Source of the DNA: Saprospiraceae bacterium
GTDB lineage: Bacteria > Bacteroidota > Bacteroidia > Chitinophagales > Saprospiraceae
DNA: 51,816 bases
Assembly (NCBI GenBank): GCA_028285545.1
Contig: JANQPA010000111.1
Span: forward strand, 1 to 51,816
Direction of reading: 5' to 3'
The position numbers were made by a program, and so were the translations under genes. This document shows, piece after piece, positions 35,315-46,310 of this stretch. The stretch's first letter is position 1; every line of letters starts with the position of its first letter. The notes beneath the pieces are model-generated. The model searched no databases. It was not told the DNA's origin and saw nothing but the letters and a program-made list of their open reading frames with translations.

Positions 35315-37138
35315 ATGGATGTACCGAAGCGATTATTCGATTTTATCTATTACCAAAAAGAACATCACCCTCAAGAAAAGGCTTTTAGTTATAAGCCTGA
35401 AGACCAATGGATCTCTTATAGTACAGAAGAGACTATTGATATAGCTAATAAATTAAGTAGAGGTTTGTTAAAGATGGGGGTGAAAAAGGGAGATAGGGTT
35501 GCAGTGGTAGTCTATAAAAATCGACCTGAGTGGGTTTTTCTGGATATAGGATTACAGCAAATAGGTGCAGTTAATGTTCCGGTATATCCTACTATTAGTT
35601 CCAAAGAATACGAGTATATATTTAATGATTCAGGAGTTTCCATGGCTTTCGTCGGCACAGGAGATTTGTGGGATAAGGTTACCAGCGCCCAAAAATCTGT
35701 CCCTAGCCTTGAAAAAGTATTTGCCTTTGATAAAATAGAAGGACGTCCTTTTTACGAGGAGATTTTTTCTGATGAAAATCAAGAGGAGGTAGAACGCATT
35801 AAAGCTACTGTTCAATCTGAAGATCTGGCTACTCTTATCTATACTTCTGGAACTACCGGCGAACCCAAAGGGGTTATGCTCAATCATCATAATATTGCTA
35901 CCAATGCCATGGCTGCCAGCCAGTCTTTGCCTTTGATGCCTGGCTACCGAGCTCTGAGTTTTTTGCCTATCTGTCATATTTTTGAAAGAGCTGCTACTTA
36001 TTTCCAAACTTACCATGGACTTAATGTTTATTACACTGGTACAGACAACCTTGGAGGGGAAGGAGGAGATATCAGATATGTAAAACCTCATCTTTTTACT
36101 ACGGTTCCCAGGTTATTGGAAAAAGTTTATGAAAAGATTTATGCTACCGGTGATGCATTAAGTGGAGGCAAACGCAGATTGTTCTTCTGGGCATTGGGTC
36201 TTACCAAAGATTTTGAAATTGATAAAAAATACTACGGTTTAAGCCAAGTCAAAAGGTTTATAGCCGATAAGCTAATTTTTAGTAAATGGAGAGCCGCACT
36301 TGGAGGTAATATTATAGCCATAATTTCTGGGGCAGCACCTTTGCCTGCAAACATTGCTAAAGTTTTTTGCGCTGCCGGAATTCCCATTCGGGAGGGTTAT
36401 GGCCTGACAGAAACTTCACCAGGCTTGTGCATCGGTTTGCTTGAAAAAGGAGGGGCAAAATTGGGCTATATTGGACCTACACTACCAGGGATAGACCTCA
36501 TGATCGACCCCAGTGAGGGGACTTATGCCGAAAATGAGGGCGAAATCCTGGCCAAAGGCCCCAACATTATGATGGGGTATTATAATAAACCGGAAGCTAC
36601 AGCGGCAGTCTTCAAAGACATCGATGGGGTGACCTGGTTTAAAACCGGAGATATTGGGCGAATGGATCCCGGACCCGATGGGCGTCCAATGCTTAAAGTA
36701 ACAGATCGCAAGAAAGAATTGCTGAAAACCTCAGGTGGTAAATACGTGGCTCCTGCACCTATTGAAAATCGATTTAAAGAAGAGTTTATGGTAGAACAAA
36801 TTATGGTAGTGGGAGAAAAACGAAAATTTGTGTCTGCCTTAATCTTGCCTAATGAAGAAGTCTTGAAACAATGGTGTGAACGCGAAGAAATAGCCTGGTC
36901 AAGTTTTGGAGAAATGATCCATAAACCAGAAATAGTAAATCATTTTCAGCAAATCATTAATCAGGTCAACCCTCAATTTAGTCATATCGAACAGATCAAA
37001 AAGTTTACCCTGGTCCACAAAGAATGGTTACCCCTACATCCTGATGGAGCCGAAGCCGAATTAACCCCAACCCTAAAACTGAAAAGAAGAGTGATCAGAC
37101 GAAAATTTGAGAAGGAAATTGAAGAAATGTATGTTTGA
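35315..37138 (+). CDS. Long-chain acyl-CoA synthetase (AMP-forming)
   Basis: A 607-residue adenylate-forming enzyme that activates fatty acids to acyl-CoA. Motif A1 is TLIYTSGTTGEPKGVM, the later GYGLTETSPG is A5-like, TGDIGRMDPG is A7-like, and the catalytic lysine region is in DRKKELLKTSGGKYVAP. The order and the long C-terminal domain fit the FAA/FadD15-like group (long-chain fatty-acid CoA ligase) rather than acetyl-CoA synthetase. It lies directly after the acyl-CoA dehydrogenase, so one transcript would activate and begin oxidation of the same substrate. A TAnnTTTG-type promoter is not seen in the 21-base gap. Confidence 0.93.
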   Translation: MDVPKRLFDFIYYQKEHHPQEKAFSYKPEDQWISYSTEETIDIANKLSRGLLKMGVKKGDRVAVVVYKNRPEWVFLDIGLQQIGAVNVPVYPTISSKEYEYIFNDSGVSMAFVGTGDLWDKVTSAQKSVPSLEKVFAFDKIEGRPFYEEIFSDENQEEVERIKATVQSEDLATLIYTSGTTGEPKGVMLNHHNIATNAMAASQSLPLMPGYRALSFLPICHIFERAATYFQTYHGLNVYYTGTDNLGGEGGDIRYVKPHLFTTVPRLLEKVYEKIYATGDALSGGKRRLFFWALGLTKDFEIDKKYYGLSQVKRFIADKLIFSKWRAALGGNIIAIISGAAPLPANIAKVFCAAGIPIREGYGLTETSPGLCIGLLEKGGAKLGYIGPTLPGIDLMIDPSEGTYAENEGEILAKGPNIMMGYYNKPEATAAVFKDIDGVTWFKTGDIGRMDPGPDGRPMLKVTDRKKELLKTSGGKYVAPAPIENRFKEEFMVEQIMVVGEKRKFVSALILPNEEVLKQWCEREEIAWSSFGEMIHKPEIVNHFQQIINQVNPQFSHIEQIKKFTLVHKEWLPLHPDGAEAELTPTLKLKRRVIRRKFEKEIEEMYV

Positions 37139-37172
37139 TGCTTTGATTTTCCGATTCTATGATCCTATGATG

Positions 37173-37204
37173 ATGTGCAAATGTGTAGATGTGCAAATGT
37201 GCAG
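37173..37204. repeat. Four tandem 8-base units, ATGTGYAR
   Basis: Four 8-base units run without interruption (first ATGTGCAA, second ATGTGTAG). The preceding bases also have an 8-base period (GATTCTAT then GATCCTAT). It is in the spacer between the acyl-CoA synthetase and the dienoyl-CoA reductase genes, which contains no gene. Confidence 0.8.
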
Positions 37205-37348
37205 AAGATCTAATACATTGATTTTCCAATACTGTGATTCTTCAAAAATTTGATGATTAAATGGTTAGAATTATTTGCAGAATTTGCGAGATCCGCGTGC
37301 CCAAAAATGCATCAACAAACAACTACACCTCCAATTCAGCAACCCCTC

Positions 37349-37388
37349 AACGTGAACCCGTGAACACGAAATAACTTGAAAACTTTAA
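37349..37388. repeat. 8-base periodic string ending just before the fadH start
   Basis: Five 8-base units cover 40 bases; the clearest are AACGTGAA and CCCGTGAA. The string ends three bases before the fadH ATG at 37392. A related stretch lies at 37280-37299. Because it occupies the position of the leader and ribosome-binding region, it may affect translation, but there is no direct evidence. Confidence 0.6.
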
Positions 37389-39422
<2,034 letters not shown>

Positions 39423-39558
39423 CTTTGACCTAAGTCGGATAAACAGAAAAGAATGAAAAGGCTCGCTTAACTGCTAAAGAAATTTTTCTTTATGGCAGGA
39501 TCTCACTGAGATGAAGCGCCTAAACAAATTGATTTATCCATTTAGTAAAACTCATATT

Positions 39559-40980
39559 ATGCTAAAATCACCATTGACCTTGTTATTATTGGCTTTGTTC
39601 ATGTGGACATGTCAATCCCCACTCGCAGAAGAAAACACTTCAATTGTAATTACCGGAAACATCGAAGAAGCCACTGAGGAGAGCATAAAACTATACTCTA
39701 ATTTTGAAAATGAAGAGTTGAAGATTGAGGATGGCAATTTCTCAGTTACCTTGGATCGGCAATCCCCCAATATCCTTTCTTTTTATTATAAGAGAAACAG
39801 TATTCAGGTTTATGCAGAACCTGGAGATAGTGTTCACATAGCATTTAAGGAAGGTGACTTCGAAAAAACCATAGCATTTTCGAAAGACAATGAAAAAGAA
39901 AATGAATTCTTAAAGGATTTTGCCAAAAAAATGAGAATTCCGGGAGCGAAATATAAGCCATATTATACCAGTACAGAAGAAGATTTTATTGCCAAAATAG
40001 ATTCTTTAAAACAGGAAGCACAATTGGCATTTAATGACTTTACTGCTGAAAGTACTGAAGACACTGGGCTTTTTTCCAGTATTATTAAAGAACATATGGA
40101 TTATTCAGCTGCTGAACACCTTGGTCGCTATCCGATGTATTATTCTTATTTCACCAAGGAAAAGGACTATGAGCCCGGCGAGGCTTTGAAGGCAGCTCAA
40201 AATTCTGTTCAATTAGAGCGTCCCGAATTATTGGGAATTCCCGCCTATGCAAATTACCTGGAAACAAACATTTCAAATAATGTATCCGCCTTAATGAAAG
40301 AGGACTCGTCTTATCAGGATATGGATAATGGACACCTGACCGCTTACTTTAAGATAATAAGTGAAGAGATCGAAAATCCAGAAATTGCAGAGTTTTTAGA
40401 GTATAAGCGTATGTATAGCAATATGTCATATACCGACCCTAATAAACTAGAAGCTTTTTATACTGCTTTTATGGAAAGATCCAATAACGAATTCTATAAA
40501 AACAATCTAGAAACTTCCTTTAATGAATGGGCTCATTTAAAGCCTGGACTACCTGCTCCAGATTTTAAATACCCTGATATAGATAGCGTTATGCATGCCC
40601 TTAGTGATTACAAAGGCAAATTGGTTTATGTAGATGTATGGGCTACCTGGTGCGGACCTTGCTTGGCTGAACAACCTTATCTGGAAGAAATGGAGGAAGA
40701 GTATGAAGGTAACCCAAATATTGTTTTTATGGGCGTATCTATTGACGAGGATAAGGAAGCCTGGAAAAAAATGGTTGTGGATAAAGAAATGAAGGGTGTT
40801 CAGTTGCTTGCTTATAATGCCTGGAAGTCAACTATCGCTCAAGATTATAATATAGGTGGAATTCCACGATTCTTGCTGATTGATCAAAATGGAAATATTG
40901 TCAGCGCGGATGCCTATCGGCCAAGTAATGATAAATTGAAAAAGCAATTTGAAGATCTATTAATGCCACTCAAGGGTTAA
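39559..40980 (+). CDS. TlpA-like thioredoxin-fold lipoprotein with DUF4369-type N-terminus
   Basis: About 473 residues from the ATG at 39559; the upstream ATG at 39511 would prepend 16 residues to the signal. MLKSPLTLLLLALFMWTC ends in a lipobox, so the protein is an envelope lipoprotein. A beta-rich N-terminal domain of DUF4369 type (about residues 25-120) precedes a helical linker and a C-terminal thioredoxin fold with the WCGPC active site about 105 residues from the end and the cis-Pro in GGIPRF. This architecture is widespread in Bacteroidota and works as a periplasmic disulfide reductase or oxidoreductase; the substrate is unknown. It converges on the T9SS gene at a hairpin. Confidence 0.88.
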   Translation: MLKSPLTLLLLALFMWTCQSPLAEENTSIVITGNIEEATEESIKLYSNFENEELKIEDGNFSVTLDRQSPNILSFYYKRNSIQVYAEPGDSVHIAFKEGDFEKTIAFSKDNEKENEFLKDFAKKMRIPGAKYKPYYTSTEEDFIAKIDSLKQEAQLAFNDFTAESTEDTGLFSSIIKEHMDYSAAEHLGRYPMYYSYFTKEKDYEPGEALKAAQNSVQLERPELLGIPAYANYLETNISNNVSALMKEDSSYQDMDNGHLTAYFKIISEEIENPEIAEFLEYKRMYSNMSYTDPNKLEAFYTAFMERSNNEFYKNNLETSFNEWAHLKPGLPAPDFKYPDIDSVMHALSDYKGKLVYVDVWATWCGPCLAEQPYLEEMEEEYEGNPNIVFMGVSIDEDKEAWKKMVVDKEMKGVQLLAYNAWKSTIAQDYNIGGIPRFLLIDQNGNIVSADAYRPSNDKLKKQFEDLLMPLKG

Positions 40981-40982
40981 AA

Positions 40983-41021
40983 AATAAACTGATGGCGTGC
41001 ATTGCGCGTCATCAGTTTATT
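40983..41021. terminator. Near-perfect 18-pair hairpin shared by two convergent genes
   Basis: Arms 40983-41000 and 41004-41021 differ at two positions and enclose ATT. It starts two bases after the TlpA-like gene's stop and contains the TGA of the convergent T9SS gene (41012-41014). The ends are A/T-rich rather than T runs, so it is probably a bidirectional terminator or 3'-end stabiliser. Confidence 0.75.
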
Positions 41022-42619
41022 AATATAAGCTCACCACTTATTTTCTTCTCAGTTCCATCAGATATTCCCAGCATAGCAATATAAATGTAAATTCCGGATG
41101 GGGCTTTCTGTCCTCTAATTCTGCCATTCCAACCTTCATTGCCCCCAGGGTTTAAATTTTGACCTTGATAAACCAAATTTCCCCATCTGTCAAATACCTT
41201 CAAATCAATAATTCTATCTAATTCATTACCTCCCTGAATAGTAAAGTAGTCATTAATGCCATCACCATTAGGGGAAAAGGCATTGGGTGCAAAGACTTCA
41301 AAATAATCCAACTGCAAAACGATGATACTGTCACAGCCAAGGCTAGACTGCAGATTCACAGTATATTCTCCTGGTCGATCAAAGGAAGAATTGCCGACTT
41401 TATAACTTTCACCATTGAATATTTTACCTTGAATGGTGTCCGGGCGAACACCTAAAACTTTTAAATCTAATAAAACGATGCTATCACACCCATTGGCGGC
41501 CGTTATAGTGCGAGAATAAGTGCCAGGTATTGTTAATTCTTCCTCTCCTAAAAAATAACTTTCTCCTTCACAGATAGTAACATAAGGGAAGGAATATTCT
41601 TCCGGAGTACGTAGAATAAAGGGAGGGGTGACCTGGCAAGAGCCATCGCCATCGATCCTAACCACATAATCTCCTTCACCAGTTGTCACCTTCAATTCAT
41701 TACTCGTTTCGCCAACCAGGGCAATGCCATTTTTATACCATTGATAATCTGTAGAAAAAATAGGCGGTACACTTAAAACAACATTATCTAAACAGGGAGA
41801 TCCTGAAGCACCAATACGGTACTCAAACTCAATTTCTTCTGCTAAGACCAATTTATCGAGAAAATAATAATTGGGATAATCCCATACAAATTCCTGACAA
41901 CTTGGACCTATGGCAATGGCATTGATGTTTTCGCGTGGACGTAGGGTAACTTCTTTTAACTCCCAGCTTTCTACGCCGCCGATTTCTACTGAATCCAATG
42001 CGACCCAGCCCTTACCATCCCCATTAGTTGGGCATCCATGATTGGGATTGCCAATGCCAAATGGTAGGCTGTCACATTTGGTAGCCCCAAAAAATACCAG
42101 CTGAGTAGTGGGGGAATTATTTTCATAAGTGTATCCAATATAAAATTGGAAGCGATAGACATTTCTAGCCTTAAGTGGAGATAAAAGACAAGCTCCCATG
42201 TATTCTTTCCAGTGATATTGCGCATCCGGACCACTAAATCTGCCATTCCGAAAACCGGCTGCCCCATTGCCATCAGGAAAAGGAAGTGTTGGTTCCAACC
42301 CGGCCCAACCCAGCCAATCACAGGTGTGCACCAAGTCTGTGGTTGCCTGAGAGGCTTGAATCCAACCGGTAGCACAATTCAATTGACTTCTATCGGTAGG
42401 ACAGCACTCTAAATCTTCAAACGAAGGATTAGGAATTAAAGACTTTGGTTCATAAAGAGCACAGGCACAATCCGGGTCATTTAAGTCGATCAGTCCATCC
42501 ATGTCATCGTCAATGGCATTTTCGCAGATTTCGGGCATGGGGGAATCCAGCTTTTTCTCTTCATTGAAAAAAGAACTAATAATCACCATCGAAACCAAGA
42601 TGTGCCAAGTAGTTTTCAT
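41012..42619 (-). CDS. Secreted protein with gliding-motility-associated C-terminal (type B T9SS) domain
   Basis: A 535-residue exported protein. The first 20 residues form a signal peptide. The next part has the calcium-type string DDDMDGLIDLNDPDC followed by a domain beginning IPNPSFEDLECCP, both common in secreted proteins of Saprospiraceae. Two short repeats of the form CEGESYFLGEEELTIPGTYS / GCDSIVLLDL (about 340-430) precede the C-terminal type B sorting domain (about 445-535: FAPNAFSPNGDGINDYF, KVFDRWGNLVYQG, WNGRIRGQKAPSGIYIY). It should therefore be exported by the type IX secretion system, which implies that the host encodes one. No enzymatic motif was found. Confidence 0.9.
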   Translation of the reverse strand: MKTTWHILVSMVIISSFFNEEKKLDSPMPEICENAIDDDMDGLIDLNDPDCACALYEPKSLIPNPSFEDLECCPTDRSQLNCATGWIQASQATTDLVHTCDWLGWAGLEPTLPFPDGNGAAGFRNGRFSGPDAQYHWKEYMGACLLSPLKARNVYRFQFYIGYTYENNSPTTQLVFFGATKCDSLPFGIGNPNHGCPTNGDGKGWVALDSVEIGGVESWELKEVTLRPRENINAIAIGPSCQEFVWDYPNYYFLDKLVLAEEIEFEYRIGASGSPCLDNVVLSVPPIFSTDYQWYKNGIALVGETSNELKVTTGEGDYVVRIDGDGSCQVTPPFILRTPEEYSFPYVTICEGESYFLGEEELTIPGTYSRTITAANGCDSIVLLDLKVLGVRPDTIQGKIFNGESYKVGNSSFDRPGEYTVNLQSSLGCDSIIVLQLDYFEVFAPNAFSPNGDGINDYFTIQGGNELDRIIDLKVFDRWGNLVYQGQNLNPGGNEGWNGRIRGQKAPSGIYIYIAMLGISDGTEKKISGELILIN

Positions 42620-42744
42620 ACCCCCAAATGATGGATTAATTCAAAACAGGCAGGTGTTGTTACAAATTGCACAAATATTGTCAATCAATACCAATCCTGA
42701 ATCTTTATTCCATAAAATTGTCGCCAACCTGTCTGGATATAATC

Positions 42745-44466
42745 TTATTTTCTCACAACTCCCCCTTTCTGACTATCCACTACAATCGTATAATCCCCAG
42801 TAGAACGAACAATCCAACGTACGTGAACAGTAGATTGACCCGGAATGTTCGGCACTTCTATTTGTGAAGGATTATAAACTTGTTCATCCGTTTGATTGAG
42901 GTCCTTATTGAGTACACGCATACCTGCTACTACATCTGCACCTTCAATTCGGATATAATCTGGCCGGTTGATCTTGTTTTTGATGTCATGATCAGAATGA
43001 GTAGGAATGAGTCTTTGATTACCTACTGTAACCGTAATCTCTTTAAGGCCTCCTCCTAAATCTTTTTCCTCCACTTCTTCAATCACTAGTTTAGGCATTT
43101 GATAGGCATGGTAAATGGTAAAGGCCATATTTCGATGTGCATCAGATTCTAGTAAAAAACCAGGGTCATTACGGCCATAATTTCTTTTGTTACCTCCTAT
43201 CTCTATTTTACCATAAACAGGATGATCATATTCCTCCCAGGGAACAAAATTATCCTCAAAAAGAAGCTTTCTGTTGAATAGATCTCTTTCATCTGCATTG
43301 GGTCTTTGTTTACTAAATAGCATGAAAGAGGAAAACAATTCATTACTAAAAGTAAAGATCCCACGGCCACCATGAAACCAATCTAACTCTCCACCATAAG
43401 CAGAATACAAATCTTTATAAACGATCAAATAGCGATATCCTGGAATTAATTGTTCGCCTAATTTTCCTAAAGCATCATACACTCGAATATCTGTCCGGGT
43501 GTAGGAGCCTTGATCTACTTCAGCCCCGGGGCCTCTAAGAAGCATTCCTCCAGAATTATGATAAGATTGAGCTCCTGCAATATTTGGATGTGCCATGACA
43601 AATTCCATGACCGCTCTGTTTTCTGGCACAGAGAAAGGGTATTTGTGTGCTCCTCCTTGAGTATATTCGGGCACCCAGCCCCAACCCCAGTTTCTATTGG
43701 GATCATAATATCCACCTACTCTATCTTCATTAATCCGGCCATCGCCATCATTATCGATTCCTTCTGATCCTAAATATTCATAATCTCCCATCTCATCTCC
43801 ACTAACCCGGTCCATACGATTTGGGTTGGAGGGATTTGCCCTAAACTGTCCATAAGAGGTTTTTCGGCGCATCTGGGTGATTTCTCCATCGCCATTGAGA
43901 TCATCATAACCATCTTCATCAAATAAACCATCTCGATCATCATCGATCGGCATCATTCCCGAACGAGGAGTATTGGCGGTATTGTCTCCTTTCATGTAAG
44001 CATTACGGGCATCTGGGTTGATGGTAGGAAGGATGTAAAAAACGCGTTCTTTTAGTAGCTCCGTAATAAAATCATTATTACCAAAACTCTCGGCCAGATA
44101 CCAAGCCGTATACATGCCAAATTCAGCTCCCTGAATTTCATTGGAGTGTATGTTTCCGTCTATATAAAATGCAGCTTTTTCCATCTCTTGACCAGTTTGA
44201 TAATCTGTAACTGTCAGGCACCATAAATCTCTCCCTTCATATGATTTTCCAATAGAGCTTACTTTTATCAAATTAGGATGAGCATCCGCCAGTTTTTTAG
44301 CTAAAGCACCTAGCCCCTCAGCCGTATAATACCTATTCCAACTAATTTGAACCTTAGGATTCACGGGAGTGCCTACGGCCTGGAATAATTGCTCCGGTGT
44401 TTGCGAATGACTTGGAGAAAAGCCAAGAATAATGATAAAAACCAGGATAATATGTTGAATTTTCAT
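42745..44466 (-). CDS. M14 family zinc carboxypeptidase, secreted
   Basis: A 573-residue peptidase with a signal peptide (about 1-22, ending HSQT). The zinc ligands are intact: His107-Ser-Asn-Glu110 in GNIHSNEIQGAE and the later His in QSYHNSGG; the catalytic Glu is probably in GIFTFSNEL, and the arginine-binding pair is in DPNRNWGW. Two acidic EF-hand-like inserts (DDDRDGLFDEDG and GIDNDGDGRINED) sit between them. The final 100 residues are a beta-domain. It follows the altered paralogue after 72 bases that contain an 8-base tandem repeat. Substrate unknown. Confidence 0.9.
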   Translation of the reverse strand: MKIQHIILVFIIILGFSPSHSQTPEQLFQAVGTPVNPKVQISWNRYYTAEGLGALAKKLADAHPNLIKVSSIGKSYEGRDLWCLTVTDYQTGQEMEKAAFYIDGNIHSNEIQGAEFGMYTAWYLAESFGNNDFITELLKERVFYILPTINPDARNAYMKGDNTANTPRSGMMPIDDDRDGLFDEDGYDDLNGDGEITQMRRKTSYGQFRANPSNPNRMDRVSGDEMGDYEYLGSEGIDNDGDGRINEDRVGGYYDPNRNWGWGWVPEYTQGGAHKYPFSVPENRAVMEFVMAHPNIAGAQSYHNSGGMLLRGPGAEVDQGSYTRTDIRVYDALGKLGEQLIPGYRYLIVYKDLYSAYGGELDWFHGGRGIFTFSNELFSSFMLFSKQRPNADERDLFNRKLLFEDNFVPWEEYDHPVYGKIEIGGNKRNYGRNDPGFLLESDAHRNMAFTIYHAYQMPKLVIEEVEEKDLGGGLKEITVTVGNQRLIPTHSDHDIKNKINRPDYIRIEGADVVAGMRVLNKDLNQTDEQVYNPSQIEVPNIPGQSTVHVRWIVRSTGDYTIVVDSQKGGVVRK

Positions 44467-44495
44467 TTTTTAAAATTGTAAGTTTTATAGATTAG

Positions 44496-44535
44496 TTCCA
44501 GGGTTCCAGGGTTCCAGGGTTCCAGGGTTCCGGGA
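44496..44535. repeat. Four tandem 8-base units TTCCAGGG plus a diverged fifth
   Basis: TTCCAGGG occurs four times in exact tandem (44496-44527) and is followed by a fifth unit starting TTCCGGGA. It fills most of the 72-base gap between the two M14 genes and is transcribed as part of their message if they form one operon. Confidence 0.9.
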
Positions 44536-44538
44536 ATA

Positions 44539-46194
44539 TTAGTTTAATTGAACTTTGACTTCTTCCTGACCACACTGAGGGGCACCTGCCTTGATGGTAA
44601 TTTCTCCATTTCCCTGTACCAACCAACTTAATTCTCGGTTTTCTCTTCCCTTTAAACCAGGGAATAAATAGACTTTCTGTCCACTGATAATTTGTTGCCC
44701 ATCTTTAATGTCCAAATCGACCCTTAATCTTTTCACCCAGTTGAATCGATCTCCAACCTGAGATGTGGTAGGAATAAATCCCTCATTCATCAGTGTGGCT
44801 TTGACCCGCCACAAGCCGTTAGAAACCTTCTCTTTCTGCACATTGACTAATCGTATTTTGGGAGCATTATTAGCCAGGGTTTTAACAAAAGTGGTATGCT
44901 TATCCACTAAGTCCGCCACTTTTTCATAAGGCGGGTTCATTTTAACGAAGGGAGCGATTCCTCCCACTTCCACTGTTTTTCCGGGAAAATCAGGATGATC
45001 CACTTTTGTCCAGGAAACAAAATAATTCTCTAATCCTTCTTCCTGGGCCCATCTTAGGAAATTAATATCGCTGTTTTTGTCTTTAACAGGCTTAAATTGT
45101 TTTTTCTGAATGCTATCGGTAGGCATCTTCCATTCCGGTACATGCCAGCCAGGCGTACTAAAACTGAAGCGTCCATAATGGAAATAACTCCACTCGGCAA
45201 ATCCTCCACCATGGGTACTGCTTTTTACTGATTTAGGAGCTTTGACCTCTTTTTTATATAAATCAGAAATCATTTTATTGACCTTGGCATCGCCTTCCAA
45301 AATTCCACTAATAACTCTCCCTTTTAGGTTACCTCTTTTATAAGTCCATGGGCTCACCAGGTTTTCAGAAGGGCCAAAAGTGAGTACTGCGAAAACATTC
45401 CAGCGGTCATACAAATATTCAAGTACGTTCATGGTCTCTTTCTCGGAAACAGGGAACTCACCCGAACCCGGAGTAAATGGCTTATATTTAAAGGTGAGGT
45501 TTTTATTAAAATGGACTCCTCCCATACCGTCCTCATTGAATTGCCCATCTTTATCATTATCAATTCCTTCAGAAAGTAGAATATATTTACCCTGCTCGCC
45601 CTTGTCTGGATTCGCTTTTATCAAAACTCTATCATCAGCTGGGTGTGGCATCCACTCACCCGTGGGATCTTCTATTCGCATTATGCTAAGCAAACCATCT
45701 GAGTTGAGATCTTCCCCAGGATCTTCATTCATGCGGCCATCACGATCATCATCAGTGTTTTTTGCATTGCCGGAACGTTCATATTTAAGGCGATCAAAAT
45801 ATTGCTGGGCAGCATCTGGTGATACTTGTGGGATGATGTAAAAGGAATAATCCTGAAGTAATTGCCTCATTTCTGCATCTCTACTCTCTAAAAGTTTTTG
45901 TGCTATCCCTATGGCCAATTCGGGACCCAGTAAATGAGACCCTTCTACTCCTCCAATGATGGCAATACCTGGCTTTTTATCTCTATCCCCTTCTCCAATG
46001 GCCATACTTAGTATGAGTCGGCCTCCTTCCGTTTGGGTAATATTTCCCACTTCCATCCTATCACTATACTGACGTTCTAACTGCCGAATTTCCGCTTCAA
46101 TGGTAGCGGGATCTTTATAATCATTTTGGGCTTGAATTAGCAGGGGAAATCCTAGTAGGAAGATCAATCCCCAGAAATATGGGTGTAACTTCAT
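44539..46194 (-). CDS. M14-like paralogue with altered catalytic residues (probable pseudo-peptidase)
   Basis: A 551-residue exported protein with a signal peptide (about 1-22, ending QAQ). It aligns end to end with the neighbouring active M14 peptidase, including the acidic inserts DDDRDGRMNEDPG and GIDNDKDGQFNED. The zinc motif HSNE of that enzyme is here Glu84-Gly-Ser-His87 (GGVEGSHLLGPE), so the order is ExxH. The third ligand's YHNSGG reads FGPSEN (no His), the NRN pair reads NKN, and the FTFSNEL glutamate becomes FSFSTPG. Peptidase activity by the usual mechanism is therefore unlikely. It could be a binding or regulatory partner of the active copy, encoded 72 bases downstream. Confidence 0.85.
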   Translation of the reverse strand: MKLHPYFWGLIFLLGFPLLIQAQNDYKDPATIEAEIRQLERQYSDRMEVGNITQTEGGRLILSMAIGEGDRDKKPGIAIIGGVEGSHLLGPELAIGIAQKLLESRDAEMRQLLQDYSFYIIPQVSPDAAQQYFDRLKYERSGNAKNTDDDRDGRMNEDPGEDLNSDGLLSIMRIEDPTGEWMPHPADDRVLIKANPDKGEQGKYILLSEGIDNDKDGQFNEDGMGGVHFNKNLTFKYKPFTPGSGEFPVSEKETMNVLEYLYDRWNVFAVLTFGPSENLVSPWTYKRGNLKGRVISGILEGDAKVNKMISDLYKKEVKAPKSVKSSTHGGGFAEWSYFHYGRFSFSTPGWHVPEWKMPTDSIQKKQFKPVKDKNSDINFLRWAQEEGLENYFVSWTKVDHPDFPGKTVEVGGIAPFVKMNPPYEKVADLVDKHTTFVKTLANNAPKIRLVNVQKEKVSNGLWRVKATLMNEGFIPTTSQVGDRFNWVKRLRVDLDIKDGQQIISGQKVYLFPGLKGRENRELSWLVQGNGEITIKAGAPQCGQEEVKVQLN

Positions 46195-46310
46195 TTTAGT
46201 AAATTTATAATTTCTACAATTTTACTAAACATTATTTGAACATAGGTTCTAAAACAAAAATATTCAATGGTAAATCACCCGCATGGATAGAAGATTTGCT
46301 AATGAAAGAA

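Noticed and set aside
42501-42867. Plus-strand open frames over the start of the T9SS gene
   Set aside because: Composition and lack of motifs mark them as shadows of the minus-strand gene and of its spacer.
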